A stretch of DNA of 64,000 nucleotides from Ruminococcus sp. Marseille-P6503 (GCF_900604945.1 NZ_UWPB01000001.1:806001-870000); one strand, 5' to 3'; shown: positions 25,902 through 35,938, numbered from the stretch's first letter. Notes: generated by a model from the sequence alone, not told the origin. Made by a program: numbers and translations.

Positions 25902-27233
25902 ATGTCATTGCCGATAGTTGCGATTGTAGGACGTCCGAATGTGGGAAAGTCTACGCTTTTCAATAAGCTTATCGGACAGAAGCTTTCAATTGTAGAGGAT
26001 ACTCCGGGTGTGACCCGTGACAGGATATATTCAAAATGCGAGTGGCTGGGTCATGAATTTATGCTGGTGGATACCGGCGGAATAGAACCCGATTCTGACG
26101 ATGTCATTCTTTCGCAGATGAGGCGGCAGGCAGAGCTTGCCATAACGAAAGCGGACGTTATAATCCTTGTCGCCGATATGCGCGGCGGCGTTACAGCCAA
26201 CGATCTTGACGTGGCGGCGATGCTTCAGAAGTCTGGAAAGCCGGTGGTTCTGTGCGTAAATAAATGCGACAGTATAGGCGAGCCTCCTGTGGAGTTTTAT
26301 GAGTTTTATAATCTCGGTCTTGGCGAGCCAGTCGCGGTTTCCTCGGTTCACGGGCATGGAACTGGAGATCTTCTGGACGAGGTGCTGAAATATCTTCCCG
26401 AGGAAAGCGAAGAGGATTACGGGGAGGATACCATAAAGGTCGCGGTAATAGGAAAGCCTAATGTGGGCAAGTCATCAATAATCAACAGAATTTGCGGCGA
26501 GGAAAGGGTCATAGTTTCGGATATTGCCGGAACGACGCGGGACGCTACCGATACGTTTATAGAAAATGAAGAGGGAAGGTTTGTGTTTATTGATACCGCC
26601 GGTATCAGGCGCAAGTCAAAGATTCTCGACAGCATTGAAAAATACAGCGTTCTAAGGTCGTATATGGCGGTGGACAGAGCCGACGTTGCGGTAATAGTTA
26701 TAGACGCGGCGATCGGATTTACCGAACAGGATTCAAAGGTTGCAGGCTACGCTCATGAAAAGGGCAAGGGCTGCATAGTTGCCGTAAACAAGTGGGACGC
26801 GATCGAAAAGAATACCAATACAATGGGCGAATTCAGGAAAAAGCTGGCCGACGATTTCAGCTTTATGAGCTATGTTCCGTTTGTGTTTATCTCTGCAAAA
26901 ACCGGACTGCGTATCAATAAGCTTTTTGAGATGATAAAGTATGTCGCTCAGCAGAATTCAATAAGAATTCCAACCGGAAGACTCAACGACGTGCTGGCGT
27001 ATGCTACCTCCAGGGTTCAGCCTCCGTCGGATAAGGGCAGACGTCTGAAAATATATTATATGACTCAGGCGTCCACCAAGCCGCCTACATTTGTCGCTTT
27101 TGTAAACAGGGCGGATCTGTTTCACTTTTCTTATCAGCGGTATATAGAAAACCAGATCAGGGAAACCTTTGCGCTTGACGGGACTCCTATTGTGATCAAA
27201 GTCCGCGAGCGCGACAGAAACGATGTAAAATAA
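25902..27233 (+). CDS. der: Ribosome biogenesis GTPase Der
   Basis: Two tandem G domains: GRPNVGKS near residues 8-15 with DTGG and NKCD, and GKPNVGKS near residue 183 with DTAG and NKWD, followed by the KH-like C-terminal domain. Der (EngA) assists 50S assembly. ATG at 25902 with GGGAGAT upstream. Confidence 0.97.
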   Translation: MSLPIVAIVGRPNVGKSTLFNKLIGQKLSIVEDTPGVTRDRIYSKCEWLGHEFMLVDTGGIEPDSDDVILSQMRRQAELAITKADVIILVADMRGGVTANDLDVAAMLQKSGKPVVLCVNKCDSIGEPPVEFYEFYNLGLGEPVAVSSVHGHGTGDLLDEVLKYLPEESEEDYGEDTIKVAVIGKPNVGKSSIINRICGEERVIVSDIAGTTRDATDTFIENEEGRFVFIDTAGIRRKSKILDSIEKYSVLRSYMAVDRADVAVIVIDAAIGFTEQDSKVAGYAHEKGKGCIVAVNKWDAIEKNTNTMGEFRKKLADDFSFMSYVPFVFISAKTGLRINKLFEMIKYVAQQNSIRIPTGRLNDVLAYATSRVQPPSDKGRRLKIYYMTQASTKPPTFVAFVNRADLFHFSYQRYIENQIRETFALDGTPIVIKVRERDRNDVK

Positions 27234-27244
27234 GGAGAATATCT

Positions 27245-27931
27245 ATGGATTACTTTCTCAGTATTGCTTTCACTCTGGTGTTTTCTTATTTGCTTGGCAG
27301 CGTAAATTCGGCAATTACCGTTTGCAAAATCTGGAAAAAGGCTGATATACGCGATTACGGCTCTAATAACGCCGGACTTACCAACGTTCTGAGGGTTTTC
27401 GGCAAGGGACCGGCCGTTGCCACATTGCTTCTGGATCTTGCCAAGGGAATCTGCGCCGTTCTGGTCTGCCGCGGTATTGTTACTCACGTTTTTGACGTTA
27501 CTTTCTTCAATAATGACCGTTTTATAGGTTATGTTGCGGGTATTGCCGTAATGCTGGGGCATATTTTTCCGATATTTTACGGCTTTCACGGCGGAAAGGG
27601 CGTTCTTGTTGCGGCAACTACGCTGATTTCGATAGACCCTCTTACCTGTTTTTTTGCCGTCCTGGTATTTGCCGTCGTAGTAGCGTTAACGAAATATGTT
27701 TCTGTAGGGTCGATCGTTGCGGCTTTTTCTTATCCTATCTTTACAATGCTTACTCAGTATCTGAGACATATTGACGGAGCGTGGCAGAATATGCTGATGG
27801 CTCTTGCCATTGCTTTTCTCATTACCTATATGCACAGACCGAATATAAAGAGGCTGAAGGAAGGAACTGAAAATAAATTCAGCTTCAGCGGCGGAAAGAA
27901 AACGAAAGAGAATACGGATAACGATAAATAA
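27245..27931 (+). CDS. plsY: Acyl-phosphate glycerol-3-phosphate acyltransferase
   Basis: Polytopic membrane enzyme that adds the first acyl chain to glycerol-3-phosphate from acyl-phosphate. Landmarks are YLLGSVNSAI, the DYGSNNAGLTNVLR motif and the FHGGKGVLVA phosphate loop. 228 aa, with a hydrophilic Lys/Asn-rich tail of about 25 residues beyond the usual end. Starts 11 nt after der (TAAGGAG) and precedes gpsA, its substrate supplier. Confidence 0.95.
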   Translation: MDYFLSIAFTLVFSYLLGSVNSAITVCKIWKKADIRDYGSNNAGLTNVLRVFGKGPAVATLLLDLAKGICAVLVCRGIVTHVFDVTFFNNDRFIGYVAGIAVMLGHIFPIFYGFHGGKGVLVAATTLISIDPLTCFFAVLVFAVVVALTKYVSVGSIVAAFSYPIFTMLTQYLRHIDGAWQNMLMALAIAFLITYMHRPNIKRLKEGTENKFSFSGGKKTKENTDNDK

Positions 27932-27951
27932 TTTGAAACGGGGGTTGACTT

Positions 27952-28962
27952 ATGGCGGATATAGCTATACTTGGTTCGGGCGGATTCGGGCTTTCGCTTG
28001 CAGTTATGTGCAGCAATGCCGGACATACGGTAACAGTATGGTCAAAATTTCAGGACGAGATAGACACCATAAAAAGAACAGGGGAGCTGAAGGCAAAGCT
28101 TCCCGGAGTGAAGCTTCCGGAAAAGGTAGCGCTTACTACCGATATTTCCTGCGTAAAGGGTAAAGACCTGATCATTATGGGCATACCTACTTCTTTCTGC
28201 CGCGACGTATGCGAACGCGCGGCGAAGTATGCGGACGGCAGGTCGATAGTTGTAAACACTGCCAAGGGGCTGGAGGCAGGGTCGCTCAAGACCATGAGTC
28301 AGGTTATGGAGGAAACTTTTCCGAATAACAGATATGCGATTCTTACGGGTCCGTCTCACGCTGAAGAGCTTGCCAGGGGCATACCTACCACTATAGTGGT
28401 AGCTTCTCCTGACAGGGAGGTTTCCTATTACGTTCAGAATACGCTTACAAACCGCACATTCAGAATTTATGTAAACGATGACGTTTTAGGCTGCGAGCTG
28501 GGCGGTTCGCTGAAAAATATCATCGCGCTTGCCGCAGGAGTAAGCGACGGACTTGGAATGGGCGACAATACTAAGGCGGCGCTGATGACAAGAGGTATTC
28601 GTGAGATCTCGGTGCTCGGAGCCGCCTTGGGAGCCAAAACGGAAACCTTTGCCGGATTGAGCGGGATCGGCGATCTGATAGTTACCTGCTGCTCCATGCA
28701 CAGCCGAAACAGGCGCGCGGGAATACTGATCGGTCAGGGGGTTTCTCCCGAGGAGGCCGTTGAACGCGTGGGAACCGTTGAAGGATATGCCTGTACAAGA
28801 AACGCATATAAGCTTGCGAAAAAAATGGGCATTGAAATGCCCATTACGGAGCAGCTTTACAAGGTGCTGTTCGAGGGCGGAAAGGCGATAAACGCAATAT
28901 CCGCGCTTATGGACAGACCCTCCAAAAACGAAACGGAATCTGATTTTCTTGGACAGAAATAA
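27952..28962 (+). CDS. gpsA: Glycerol-3-phosphate dehydrogenase [NAD(P)+]
   Basis: Reduces dihydroxyacetone phosphate to glycerol-3-phosphate for phospholipid synthesis. 336 aa with the Rossmann start ADIAILGSGGFGLSLA, the GPSHAEE motif, the catalytic lysine region GGSLKNIIALAAG and the LSGIGDLIVTC block. In operon with plsY, which uses its product. Confidence 0.97.
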   Translation: MADIAILGSGGFGLSLAVMCSNAGHTVTVWSKFQDEIDTIKRTGELKAKLPGVKLPEKVALTTDISCVKGKDLIIMGIPTSFCRDVCERAAKYADGRSIVVNTAKGLEAGSLKTMSQVMEETFPNNRYAILTGPSHAEELARGIPTTIVVASPDREVSYYVQNTLTNRTFRIYVNDDVLGCELGGSLKNIIALAAGVSDGLGMGDNTKAALMTRGIREISVLGAALGAKTETFAGLSGIGDLIVTCCSMHSRNRRAGILIGQGVSPEEAVERVGTVEGYACTRNAYKLAKKMGIEMPITEQLYKVLFEGGKAINAISALMDRPSKNETESDFLGQK

Positions 28963-28980
28963 AATACGGGAGCTTTTATC

Positions 28981-29376
28981 ATGGTTTATAATTTCAATCT
29001 TCGCACCGAGCGTAAAAATTTTTATAATATAACCAGCTATGTAAGACAGGCGGTGATCGAATCCGGAGTTTCAAACGGAATCGCGGTAGTTTACTGTCCC
29101 CATACTACCGCCGGAATTACAATAAATGAAAACGCGGATCCTGATGTTGTGACCGATCTGCTGTATGCGCTTGATAAAACCTACCCGGACCGTCCCCAGT
29201 TCCGCCATTCCGAGGGAAATTCAGCGGCGCATCTTAAGGCAAGCTGTATCGGCTCGTCCGTTACGGTGATAATCGAGGACGGAGTTCTTCTGCTGGGCAC
29301 ATGGCAGGGGATATATTTCACCGAGTTTGACGGTCCTAGAAACAGAAGATTTTCAGTAAAGATTTTAAAAGGCTGA
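28981..29376 (+). CDS. YjbQ/UPF0047 family protein
   Basis: 131 aa. The conserved CPHTTAGITINENADPDV and the C-terminal GTWQGIYFTEFDGPRNR are the hallmark blocks of the YjbQ family, reported to have weak thiamine phosphate synthase activity. True role unclear. 18 nt after gpsA with GGGAG upstream, and last gene of the der-plsY-gpsA run. Confidence 0.92.
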   Translation: MVYNFNLRTERKNFYNITSYVRQAVIESGVSNGIAVVYCPHTTAGITINENADPDVVTDLLYALDKTYPDRPQFRHSEGNSAAHLKASCIGSSVTVIIEDGVLLLGTWQGIYFTEFDGPRNRRFSVKILKG

Positions 29377-29382
29377 GATAAA

Positions 29383-29440
29383 GATCCTGCCGCCGCAAGG
29401 CGTTTCAAGCGTTTGCGGCGGACAGGACTTTTTATTTTTT
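29383..29440 (+). terminator. Intrinsic terminator after yjbQ
   Basis: Arms CCGCCGCAA and TTGCGGCGG, extended by TCCTG with CAGGA around a bulge, followed by TTTTTATTTTTT. Strong rho-independent structure. Confidence 0.88.
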
Positions 29441-29476
29441 CTGCTTGCTTTTTCTGAAATTTATTTTAAAAACCAC

Positions 29477-29505
29477 TTTACATTTGATATTAAATATTGT
29501 ATAAT
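29477..29505 (+). promoter_or_regulatory. Sigma-A promoter of the pyrH cluster
   Basis: TTTACA (29477-29482), 17-bp spacer, TATAAT (29500-29505), 58 bp before pyrH. Confidence 0.78.
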
Positions 29506-29562
29506 TTTAATATGAGTAATTATGTTAATATTACGACGATTTAAAAATAAGGAGTGCTTTTT

Positions 29563-30267
29563 ATGGAACCGAAATACAAGCGTATACTTCTGAAATTAAG
29601 CGGCGAGGCTCTCGCCGGAGATAAGAAAACGGGTCTTGATTACGACGTTATGACTTCTTTCGGAGAGAGCATAAAAAAATGCGTAGACGCCGGCGTTGAG
29701 GTTGGCGTTGTCGTAGGCGGCGGAAATTTCTGGAGAGGCCGTTCCAGCGGAGCTATGGACAGGACAAGAGCCGATCATATTGGTATGCTTGCTACGGCTA
29801 TGAACGCTTTGGCGGTTGCCGACGCTTTGGAAAACTGCGGTCTTGAGGTAAGAGTCCAGACGGCTATTTCAATGCCTCAGGTTGCCGAGCCTTATATAAG
29901 AAACAAGGCGATGAGACATTTTGAAAAGGGAAGAGTTGTAATTTTCGGCTGCGGAACGGGAAATCCGTTTTTCTCCACAGATACGGCCGCCGCGCTGAGA
30001 GCTGCCGAAATCGAAGCCGACATCTTCTTCAAAGCTACTATGGTGGACGGAGTTTACGACAAGGATCCTCATAAGTATTCCGATGCGGTAAAGTACGATA
30101 CTCTCAGCTTTAACGATATACTGTCAAAGAACCTGGCGGTTATGGATTCGACCGCGGCAGCAATGTGCAAGGACAACAATATTCCTATCCTCGTATTCGA
30201 TCTTGGCAGACCCGATAATATTTACGACGCCTGCATGGGTATGAATATCGGTACTGTAGTTAAGTAA
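29563..30267 (+). CDS. pyrH: UMP kinase
   Basis: Hexameric amino-acid-kinase-fold UMP kinase, 234 aa. [25 protein letters not shown], and [20 protein letters not shown] are diagnostic. Start at the ATG preceded by AAGGAG; the GTG three codons upstream overlaps that site. First gene of the conserved pyrH-frr-uppS-cdsA-dxr-rseP-ispG-polC cluster. Confidence 0.97.
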   Translation: MEPKYKRILLKLSGEALAGDKKTGLDYDVMTSFGESIKKCVDAGVEVGVVVGGGNFWRGRSSGAMDRTRADHIGMLATAMNALAVADALENCGLEVRVQTAISMPQVAEPYIRNKAMRHFEKGRVVIFGCGTGNPFFSTDTAAALRAAEIEADIFFKATMVDGVYDKDPHKYSDAVKYDTLSFNDILSKNLAVMDSTAAAMCKDNNIPILVFDLGRPDNIYDACMGMNIGTVVK

Positions 30268-30325
30268 TATCAGCTGAAAGCGCTTGAGCGCATATTTGTA
30301 TAAACATTTGAAAGGAATGGATTTT

Positions 30326-30880
30326 ATGAAGGAAATCAGAGAAAAAGCAAAGGCGAAAATGGAAAAGTCAGTGAACGTAATGCTTTCGGATTTTTCGGCG
30401 ATAAGAGCGGGCAGAGCTAATCCTGCCGTACTTGATAAAGTAAGAGTTGATTATTACGGAGCTCCTACTCCGGTCAATCAGATGGCGGCTATATCGGTTT
30501 CTGAGGCGAGAGTGTTAGTTATTCAGCCGTGGGACAAATCTACGCTGAGCCAGATCGAAAAGGCAATACAGGCTTCCGATATAGGTATTAACCCTCAGAA
30601 CGACGGAACTGTGCTCCGTCTGACCTTTCCTCAGCTTACCGAGGAGGACAGAAAAAAGATCGTTAAGGACGTTAAGAAGGCGGGCGAGGATACCAAGGTT
30701 GCTATCAGGTCTATCAGACGCGACGCTATGGAAAAATACAAAGCAATGAAAAAGAACAATGAGATCACCGAAGACGATCTTAAGGACTGCGAGGAGCAGA
30801 TCCAGAAGCTTACGGATAAATTTGTAAAGCAGATCGACGTTCATGTTTCCGAAAAGGAAGCAGAGGTGCTTTCAATTTAA
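30326..30880 (+). CDS. frr: Ribosome recycling factor
   Basis: 184 aa. The N-terminal alpha-helical segment is followed by the signature DFSAIRAGRANPAVLDKV. Then come YYGAPTPVNQMA and the C-terminal RR-DAMEKYKAMKKN region. ATG at 30326 with GAAAGGA upstream. Splits post-termination ribosomes with EF-G. Confidence 0.97.
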   Translation: MKEIREKAKAKMEKSVNVMLSDFSAIRAGRANPAVLDKVRVDYYGAPTPVNQMAAISVSEARVLVIQPWDKSTLSQIEKAIQASDIGINPQNDGTVLRLTFPQLTEEDRKKIVKDVKKAGEDTKVAIRSIRRDAMEKYKAMKKNNEITEDDLKDCEEQIQKLTDKFVKQIDVHVSEKEAEVLSI

Positions 30881-30883
30881 TAC

Positions 30884-31624
30884 ATGGATAATATGTCGGT
30901 AAGTAAAAAAGAAGCGTTAAAAAAAGATATGTCGGTTCCCGTTCATGTGGGAGTTATAATGGACGGTAACGGACGATGGGCAAAAAAACGGGGAATGCCC
31001 AGAAAATATGGTCACCGCGAGGGAGCAAAAACCTTCAGAGCCATAACCCGCAGCGCGAAGGAGATCGGTATACGGTACATTACTTTTTATGCATTTTCCA
31101 CGGAAAACTGGCAGCGTCCCGCCGACGAAGTCAAGTCGATCATGGATCTGTTTGAAAAGTATCTTGACGAGGTCAGGGATTTTATTGACGAGAATATTAG
31201 AGTGCGTTTTATCGGCGACAGATTAATGCTGAGTCCGAGGCTTCAGAAAAAAATGAATCGGGTTGAAGAGGATTCTAAGGATTTTGATTCAATGACGCTT
31301 ATTCTTGCGATAAATTACGGCGGCAGAGATGAGATAGTCCACGCTGTACGGGAAATTGCGGAAAGCGTTCAGAACGGAGAGCTATCGCCTGAGGATATAA
31401 CTCAGGAGCTGATTCAAGGCAGACTGTATACCGAGGGGATTCCAGATGTGGATCTGATTATCAGACCCAGCGGAGAACAGAGGCTTTCAAATTTTCTTAT
31501 CTGGCAGTCGGCTTACGCTGAATATTATTTTACAAATATTCTTTGGCCTGATTTTACAAAAAAGGATTTGGAAAACGCTGTGGCTGCTTATAATGAACGT
31601 AACCGCAGATTCGGCGGAATATAA
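30884..31624 (+). CDS. uppS: Undecaprenyl diphosphate synthase
   Basis: cis-prenyltransferase, 246 aa, making the C55 wall lipid carrier. Motifs are HVGVIMDGNGRWAKKRG with the catalytic Asp, the ITFYAFSTENW block and DLIIRPSGEQRLSNFLIWQ...ELYF-type end. Starts 3 nt after frr without its own clear ribosome site, so translational coupling is likely; ATG at 30893 is an alternative. Confidence 0.96.
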   Translation: MDNMSVSKKEALKKDMSVPVHVGVIMDGNGRWAKKRGMPRKYGHREGAKTFRAITRSAKEIGIRYITFYAFSTENWQRPADEVKSIMDLFEKYLDEVRDFIDENIRVRFIGDRLMLSPRLQKKMNRVEEDSKDFDSMTLILAINYGGRDEIVHAVREIAESVQNGELSPEDITQELIQGRLYTEGIPDVDLIIRPSGEQRLSNFLIWQSAYAEYYFTNILWPDFTKKDLENAVAAYNERNRRFGGI

Positions 31625-31665
31625 TTTTGCGGCGTTTGATTTTATACTGAAAGGATGGGGTTATT

Positions 31666-32493
31666 ATGTATACGAGAATTATTTCGGCTGCGGTTGCTAT
31701 TGCCGCGGCGGTCGTATTGCTGATACTTCATAAGACGTTTGTGTTTAATATTGCTATTGCTTTTATTTCTGTGGCTGCTATTTATGAGCTTTTTAAAGCG
31801 ACAAAATACGATCAGCATAAAATTCAGTCTTATTTGTGCTACGGATACGCGTTTCTGAATGCGGTTATGGGGATATTTCACAGGCATGACTGGCTGAATT
31901 TTATAAACGACAGATTTTATTTCGGTCTGTTTATTCTCGCGATGCTTGCCTTGTACCTGAAATCATACGATAAATTCAAGTATACAGACCTGTTTGTAAT
32001 GATCGGTATAACCATGCTTATAACTTATTCGATGGATACGCTGCTTTATATGTCTGCTTACAAGAAAACCGGAGTATTCATGCTTGTGCTTACTCTCTGC
32101 GGCGCGTGGCTTGCGGATTCCGGCGCATATTTCGTCGGAACATTTTTCGGAAAGACTCCGCTTTGCCCCAAGATCAGCCCTAAAAAGACCCTGGAGGGAG
32201 TTATAGGGGGAGTTCTGTGCAACGGTATTCTTCTTATTATAATCAGTCTGTTCTATGATTTCGTACTGAAAGGCGAATCGGTCAATTACATTATGGTGTT
32301 CCTCGCAGGAATCGGATGCGCGCTTATAGGTCTTTTAGGCGATCTGACGGCTTCTCTGATAAAGCGTCAGTGCGATATCAAAGATTTCGGAAATATAATG
32401 CCGGGTCACGGCGGCGTTATGGATCGTTTTGACAGCGTTTTGCTTGTGGCGCCGTTTATGTATTATATGTTTACACAGGGACTTATAATTTAA
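31666..32493 (+). CDS. cdsA: Phosphatidate cytidylyltransferase
   Basis: Polytopic membrane enzyme making CDP-diacylglycerol, 275 aa. The C-terminal signature is present: KISPKKTLEGVIGG, then LLGDLTASLIKRQCDIKDFG and PGHGGVMDRFDS. Ribosome site AAAGGATGG. Confidence 0.96.
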   Translation: MYTRIISAAVAIAAAVVLLILHKTFVFNIAIAFISVAAIYELFKATKYDQHKIQSYLCYGYAFLNAVMGIFHRHDWLNFINDRFYFGLFILAMLALYLKSYDKFKYTDLFVMIGITMLITYSMDTLLYMSAYKKTGVFMLVLTLCGAWLADSGAYFVGTFFGKTPLCPKISPKKTLEGVIGGVLCNGILLIIISLFYDFVLKGESVNYIMVFLAGIGCALIGLLGDLTASLIKRQCDIKDFGNIMPGHGGVMDRFDSVLLVAPFMYYMFTQGLII

Positions 32494-32663
32494 TAACAGC
32501 AAACCGGAATCAATTATAATAGGGGCGGACGGCTTCAAGCGTAAGGCTTGGTCGGACTACCCCTATTGAGCGTTAAAAAGCCGGTTCAGAGTTTGACCGG
32601 GATAACAATGGAAAGAGTGAAATCTCTGCTGAGAGGAGAAAGCCCGCAAAGGCGGCAGTTATT
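32494..32663 (+). ncRNA. Candidate structured leader before dxr
   Basis: 170 bp without a gene between cdsA and dxr, rich in paired segments. AACCGG (32502-32507) pairs with CCGGTT (32581-32586), enclosing AATAGGGG (32518-32525) with CCCCTATT (32560-32567) and an inner CAAGC/GCTTG hairpin. The 32581 segment can instead pair with ACCGG at 32596-32600. A second switchable set, AGAG/CTCT/GAGAG, lies near 32614-32636 just before the ribosome site region. No known riboswitch consensus was recognised. Confidence 0.4.
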
Positions 32664-33818
32664 ATGAAAACAATCACCGTATTAGGTTCTACCGGTTCTA
32701 TAGGGACTCAGGCATTAGAGGTTGCCCGCAAGCATAATATTAAAGTAAAAGCGCTGGCTTCACGTTCAAACACAGAGCTGCTGGCAAAGCAGGCGGCTGA
32801 GTTCGGCGCGGAATATGTATGCGTTTACCGTAATGATAAGGTCGGTGATTTGAAAGAACGGCTTTCGGGACAAAGGACTGAGATACTCAGCGGAATGGAC
32901 GGCCTGAAAGCTATAGCCTCTCTTGACGGCGTTGATATAATGCTTAATTCCGTTGTGGGAATGGTTGGACTGGAGCCGACGCTGACTGCCATAGAGCATA
33001 AAACAGATATTGCTCTTGCAAACAAGGAAACCCTTGTTACGGGCGGCGAGCTTGTCATAAAAGCCGCGGAAAGAAACGGAGTCAGGATATTCCCGGTAGA
33101 CAGCGAGCATTCGGCGGTTTTTCAGTGCTTGCAGGGAAATAAAAGAGAGCAGGTAAAAAAGATAATCCTTACCGCTTCCGGCGGACCTTTTTACGGAAAA
33201 AAGAAGAGCGAGCTTGAAAACGTTACTGTTGCCGACGCGCTAAATCACCCCAATTGGTCTATGGGAAACAAAATAACTATTGATTCCGCTACATTGATGA
33301 ACAAGGGTCTGGAATTTATAGAGGCTATGCATCTGTTCGGACTGAAGCCGGAGCAGATCGAGATAGTGGTTCACAGGGAGAGCGTTGTACATTCCGCGGT
33401 GGAATACAACGATTGCTCCGTTATAGCTCAGCTTGGCGTTCCGGATATGAAAATACCGATACAGTATGCACTGCTGTATCCCGAACGCACAGAATGTCCG
33501 GTCAAACCCCTGTCCCTTACGGATTACGGAACGCTTACTTTCGCTAAGCCGGATTATGAAACCTTCGACTGCCTGAGAGCGTGTATAAAGGCTGTTACTG
33601 TCGGGGGAACAATGCCGGCGGCTGTAAACGGGGCGAACGAAGCGGCGGTTGAATGTTTTCTTAACGGTAAGATAGGTTTTCTCGATATAGGAAAGCTGGT
33701 CTGCGGAGCGCTTGAGAAGCTTGAGCGAAAAGAAATAGCCGGACTTGACGACGTGCTGCGCGCTGACGCGGAGGCAAGAAACTATGTGTATAAAAAAATA
33801 GGAAAAACTCAGATATAA
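32664..33818 (+). CDS. dxr: 1-deoxy-D-xylulose 5-phosphate reductoisomerase
   Basis: First committed step of the MEP pathway, 384 aa. NADPH-binding start ITVLGSTGSIGTQALEV; ALANKETLVTGGELV; the metal-binding PVDSEHSAVFQCLQG; and TIDSATLMNKGLE. The ribosome site is AAAGGCGG, the same form used by the next gene rseP. Preceded by an unusually long structured gap for this cluster. Confidence 0.97.
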   Translation: MKTITVLGSTGSIGTQALEVARKHNIKVKALASRSNTELLAKQAAEFGAEYVCVYRNDKVGDLKERLSGQRTEILSGMDGLKAIASLDGVDIMLNSVVGMVGLEPTLTAIEHKTDIALANKETLVTGGELVIKAAERNGVRIFPVDSEHSAVFQCLQGNKREQVKKIILTASGGPFYGKKKSELENVTVADALNHPNWSMGNKITIDSATLMNKGLEFIEAMHLFGLKPEQIEIVVHRESVVHSAVEYNDCSVIAQLGVPDMKIPIQYALLYPERTECPVKPLSLTDYGTLTFAKPDYETFDCLRACIKAVTVGGTMPAAVNGANEAAVECFLNGKIGFLDIGKLVCGALEKLERKEIAGLDDVLRADAEARNYVYKKIGKTQI

Positions 33819-33842
33819 ATATGTTATGAAAGGCGGCATCAA

Positions 33843-34883
33843 ATGAAAATTCTTTTTGCACTGATAATTTTTGAAGTTATAATTCTGATCCATGAATTCG
33901 GTCACTTTATAGTTGCAAAGAAATGCGGAGTAAAGGTAAACGAATTTGCCATAGGAATGGGGCCCGCTCTTTTAAAGAAGCAGAAAGGCGAAACTCTTTA
34001 TGCGTTAAGGCTTTTTCCGATAGGCGGATATTGTTCAATGGAAGGCGAGGACGCCGAGAGCGGCGACAGTAGGGCGTTCTGTAAAAAATCGCTGCCTAAG
34101 CGTATGGCAATAGTAGTAGCCGGAATCGTTATGAATCTTATTCTCGGCTTTATTCTGCTTATAATCTATACGTCTTTGACGGCTCCGATAACCTCTACTA
34201 CAGTGTCCAAATTTGAAAGCGAAAACGCAAGGTCTCACCTCACCGGACTTGAGGAGGGCGACAAGATCATAAAGATCAACGGAATGAGAATTTATACCGC
34301 CATGGATATAAGCTATCAGTTCCAGAATGATGAAGACGGCGTTTTTGATATGACAGTCGAAAGAGACGGCGAAAAGCTGCAATTGACCGACGTTGCTTTT
34401 GATACTGAAAACAGCAGTCTTCATATTGATTTCTTTGTAAAACCGCTGGAGGCCTCTCCGCTTACCGTGATCTCTCAGTCGTTTAAGCAGGGCGTGACCT
34501 ATTCAAGACTGATATATATTTCGCTTGCCGATCTGGTTACAGGAAAATATTCTATACGTGATCTTTCGGGTCCTGTGGGAATAGTAGACGTTATCGGTGA
34601 CGTTATCGACAGTGAAACTGATGAGGAAACAGGCATAGACTGGCGCGCCTTATCGGAACAGATGCTTTCTCTCGGCGCGTTTATCACTATAAATATCGGA
34701 TTGTTTAATTTGCTGCCGCTGCCCGCTCTTGACGGCGGAAGATTGATTTTTCTGTTGATCGAAGCCGTCAGAAAGAAGCCCGTACCTCCGGAAAAGGAAG
34801 GCATGGTGCATTTCATAGGGCTTACTGCGCTTATGCTGCTGATGATAGTTGTAACGGTCAGCGATGTTGTAAAGATATTTTAG
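33843..34883 (+). CDS. rseP: RIP zinc metalloprotease (site-2 protease)
   Basis: Intramembrane metalloprotease, 346 aa. The zinc site HEFGH is at residues 17-21 in the first membrane helix, a PDZ domain is centred near residue 140 and the second zinc-ligand motif NLLPLPALDGGR is in the C-terminal half. In Firmicutes this protein cleaves anti-sigma factors and leftover signal peptides. Located between dxr and ispG as usual. Confidence 0.95.
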   Translation: MKILFALIIFEVIILIHEFGHFIVAKKCGVKVNEFAIGMGPALLKKQKGETLYALRLFPIGGYCSMEGEDAESGDSRAFCKKSLPKRMAIVVAGIVMNLILGFILLIIYTSLTAPITSTTVSKFESENARSHLTGLEEGDKIIKINGMRIYTAMDISYQFQNDEDGVFDMTVERDGEKLQLTDVAFDTENSSLHIDFFVKPLEASPLTVISQSFKQGVTYSRLIYISLADLVTGKYSIRDLSGPVGIVDVIGDVIDSETDEETGIDWRALSEQMLSLGAFITINIGLFNLLPLPALDGGRLIFLLIEAVRKKPVPPEKEGMVHFIGLTALMLLMIVVTVSDVVKIF

Positions 34884-34897
34884 CGAGGTAATACAAA

Positions 34898-35938
34898 ATG
34901 AACAGACAGGTGAGGCCTGTTAAGGTCGGAAAGCTTACGCTTGACGGAAAGAAAATTTATATACAGTCTATGCTGAATATTCCGGCTTCAGAGGTTGAGC
35001 GTTCGGCAGAACAGGCGGCAAGGCTTGAAAAAGCAGGCTGCGAGATAATAAGAGCGGCAGTACCCGACAAGGAAGCCGTAAGGCTGATTCCCGCCATAAA
35101 AGAAAAGGTGAACATTCCTCTGGTTGCCGATATTCATTACGATTATCGACTTGCAATAGCCGCTGCTGAAGCGGGAGCGGACAAAATAAGAATAAATCCG
35201 GGAAATATCGGTTTAATGGACAGGGTAAAGGCGGTAGTAAAGGCTTGTCAGAGCAGAAATATTCCCATAAGAATAGGCGTAAACGCGGGTTCGCTTGAAA
35301 AGGACCTGCTTGAAAAATACGGCTCTCCCAAGCCTGAGGCTCTTGTTGAAAGCGCGCTGCGGCATATTGGGATACTTGAACAATGCGATTTTGAGGATAT
35401 AGTCGTTTCAATAAAATCCTCAAATGTTGTCAATATGATACAGGCGTACAGGAGCCTTGCGGAGAAATGCAGCTATCCGCTTCATCTTGGGGTTACCGAA
35501 GCGGGTACCGAAAGAATAGGAATTATCAAGTCGTCTATAGGGATAGGCTCTTTGCTGGCTGACGGTATAGGTGAAACTATTAGGGTTTCCCTGACCGACG
35601 ACCCTGTAAAGGAGATATATGCGGCTAAGGATATTTTGAAGGCTCTGGGCAAGGACGGAGGAGTTAAAATCGTGTCCTGCCCCACCTGCGGAAGAACCAG
35701 AATAGACCTTATAGCTCTTGCGGGAAGGGTAGAGGAAGCCGTGAAGGACATTGACAAGGATATAACGGTTGCCGTAATGGGCTGCGCGGTAAACGGAATC
35801 GGCGAGGCTGGCGAGGCTGACATAGGAATTGCCGGGGGCGACGGCTGCGCTGTTTTGTTCAGAAAAGGACAGATGCTGAGAAAGGTAGATGAAAGCGAAG
35901 CGCTGGAGGCTCTGCTTTCTGAAATTGAAAAGCTGTAA
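34898..35938 (+). CDS. ispG: (E)-4-hydroxy-3-methylbut-2-enyl-diphosphate synthase
   Basis: Iron-sulfur enzyme of the MEP pathway (GcpE), 346 aa. TIM-barrel N-terminal half ([25 protein letters not shown]) and the 4Fe-4S motif SCPTCGRT followed by [14 protein letters not shown] with the third cysteine. Ribosome site GCGAGG. Works after dxr and ispE, both also in this window. Confidence 0.96.
   Translation: MNRQVRPVKVGKLTLDGKKIYIQSMLNIPASEVERSAEQAARLEKAGCEIIRAAVPDKEAVRLIPAIKEKVNIPLVADIHYDYRLAIAAAEAGADKIRINPGNIGLMDRVKAVVKACQSRNIPIRIGVNAGSLEKDLLEKYGSPKPEALVESALRHIGILEQCDFEDIVVSIKSSNVVNMIQAYRSLAEKCSYPLHLGVTEAGTERIGIIKSSIGIGSLLADGIGETIRVSLTDDPVKEIYAAKDILKALGKDGGVKIVSCPTCGRTRIDLIALAGRVEEAVKDIDKDITVAVMGCAVNGIGEAGEADIGIAGGDGCAVLFRKGQMLRKVDESEALEALLSEIEKL

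Noticed and set aside
32610-32660. CTGAGA-like segment resembling part of a TPP riboswitch
   Set aside because: The second half of the TPP consensus is missing and the downstream gene is dxr; only a general structured leader can be claimed.
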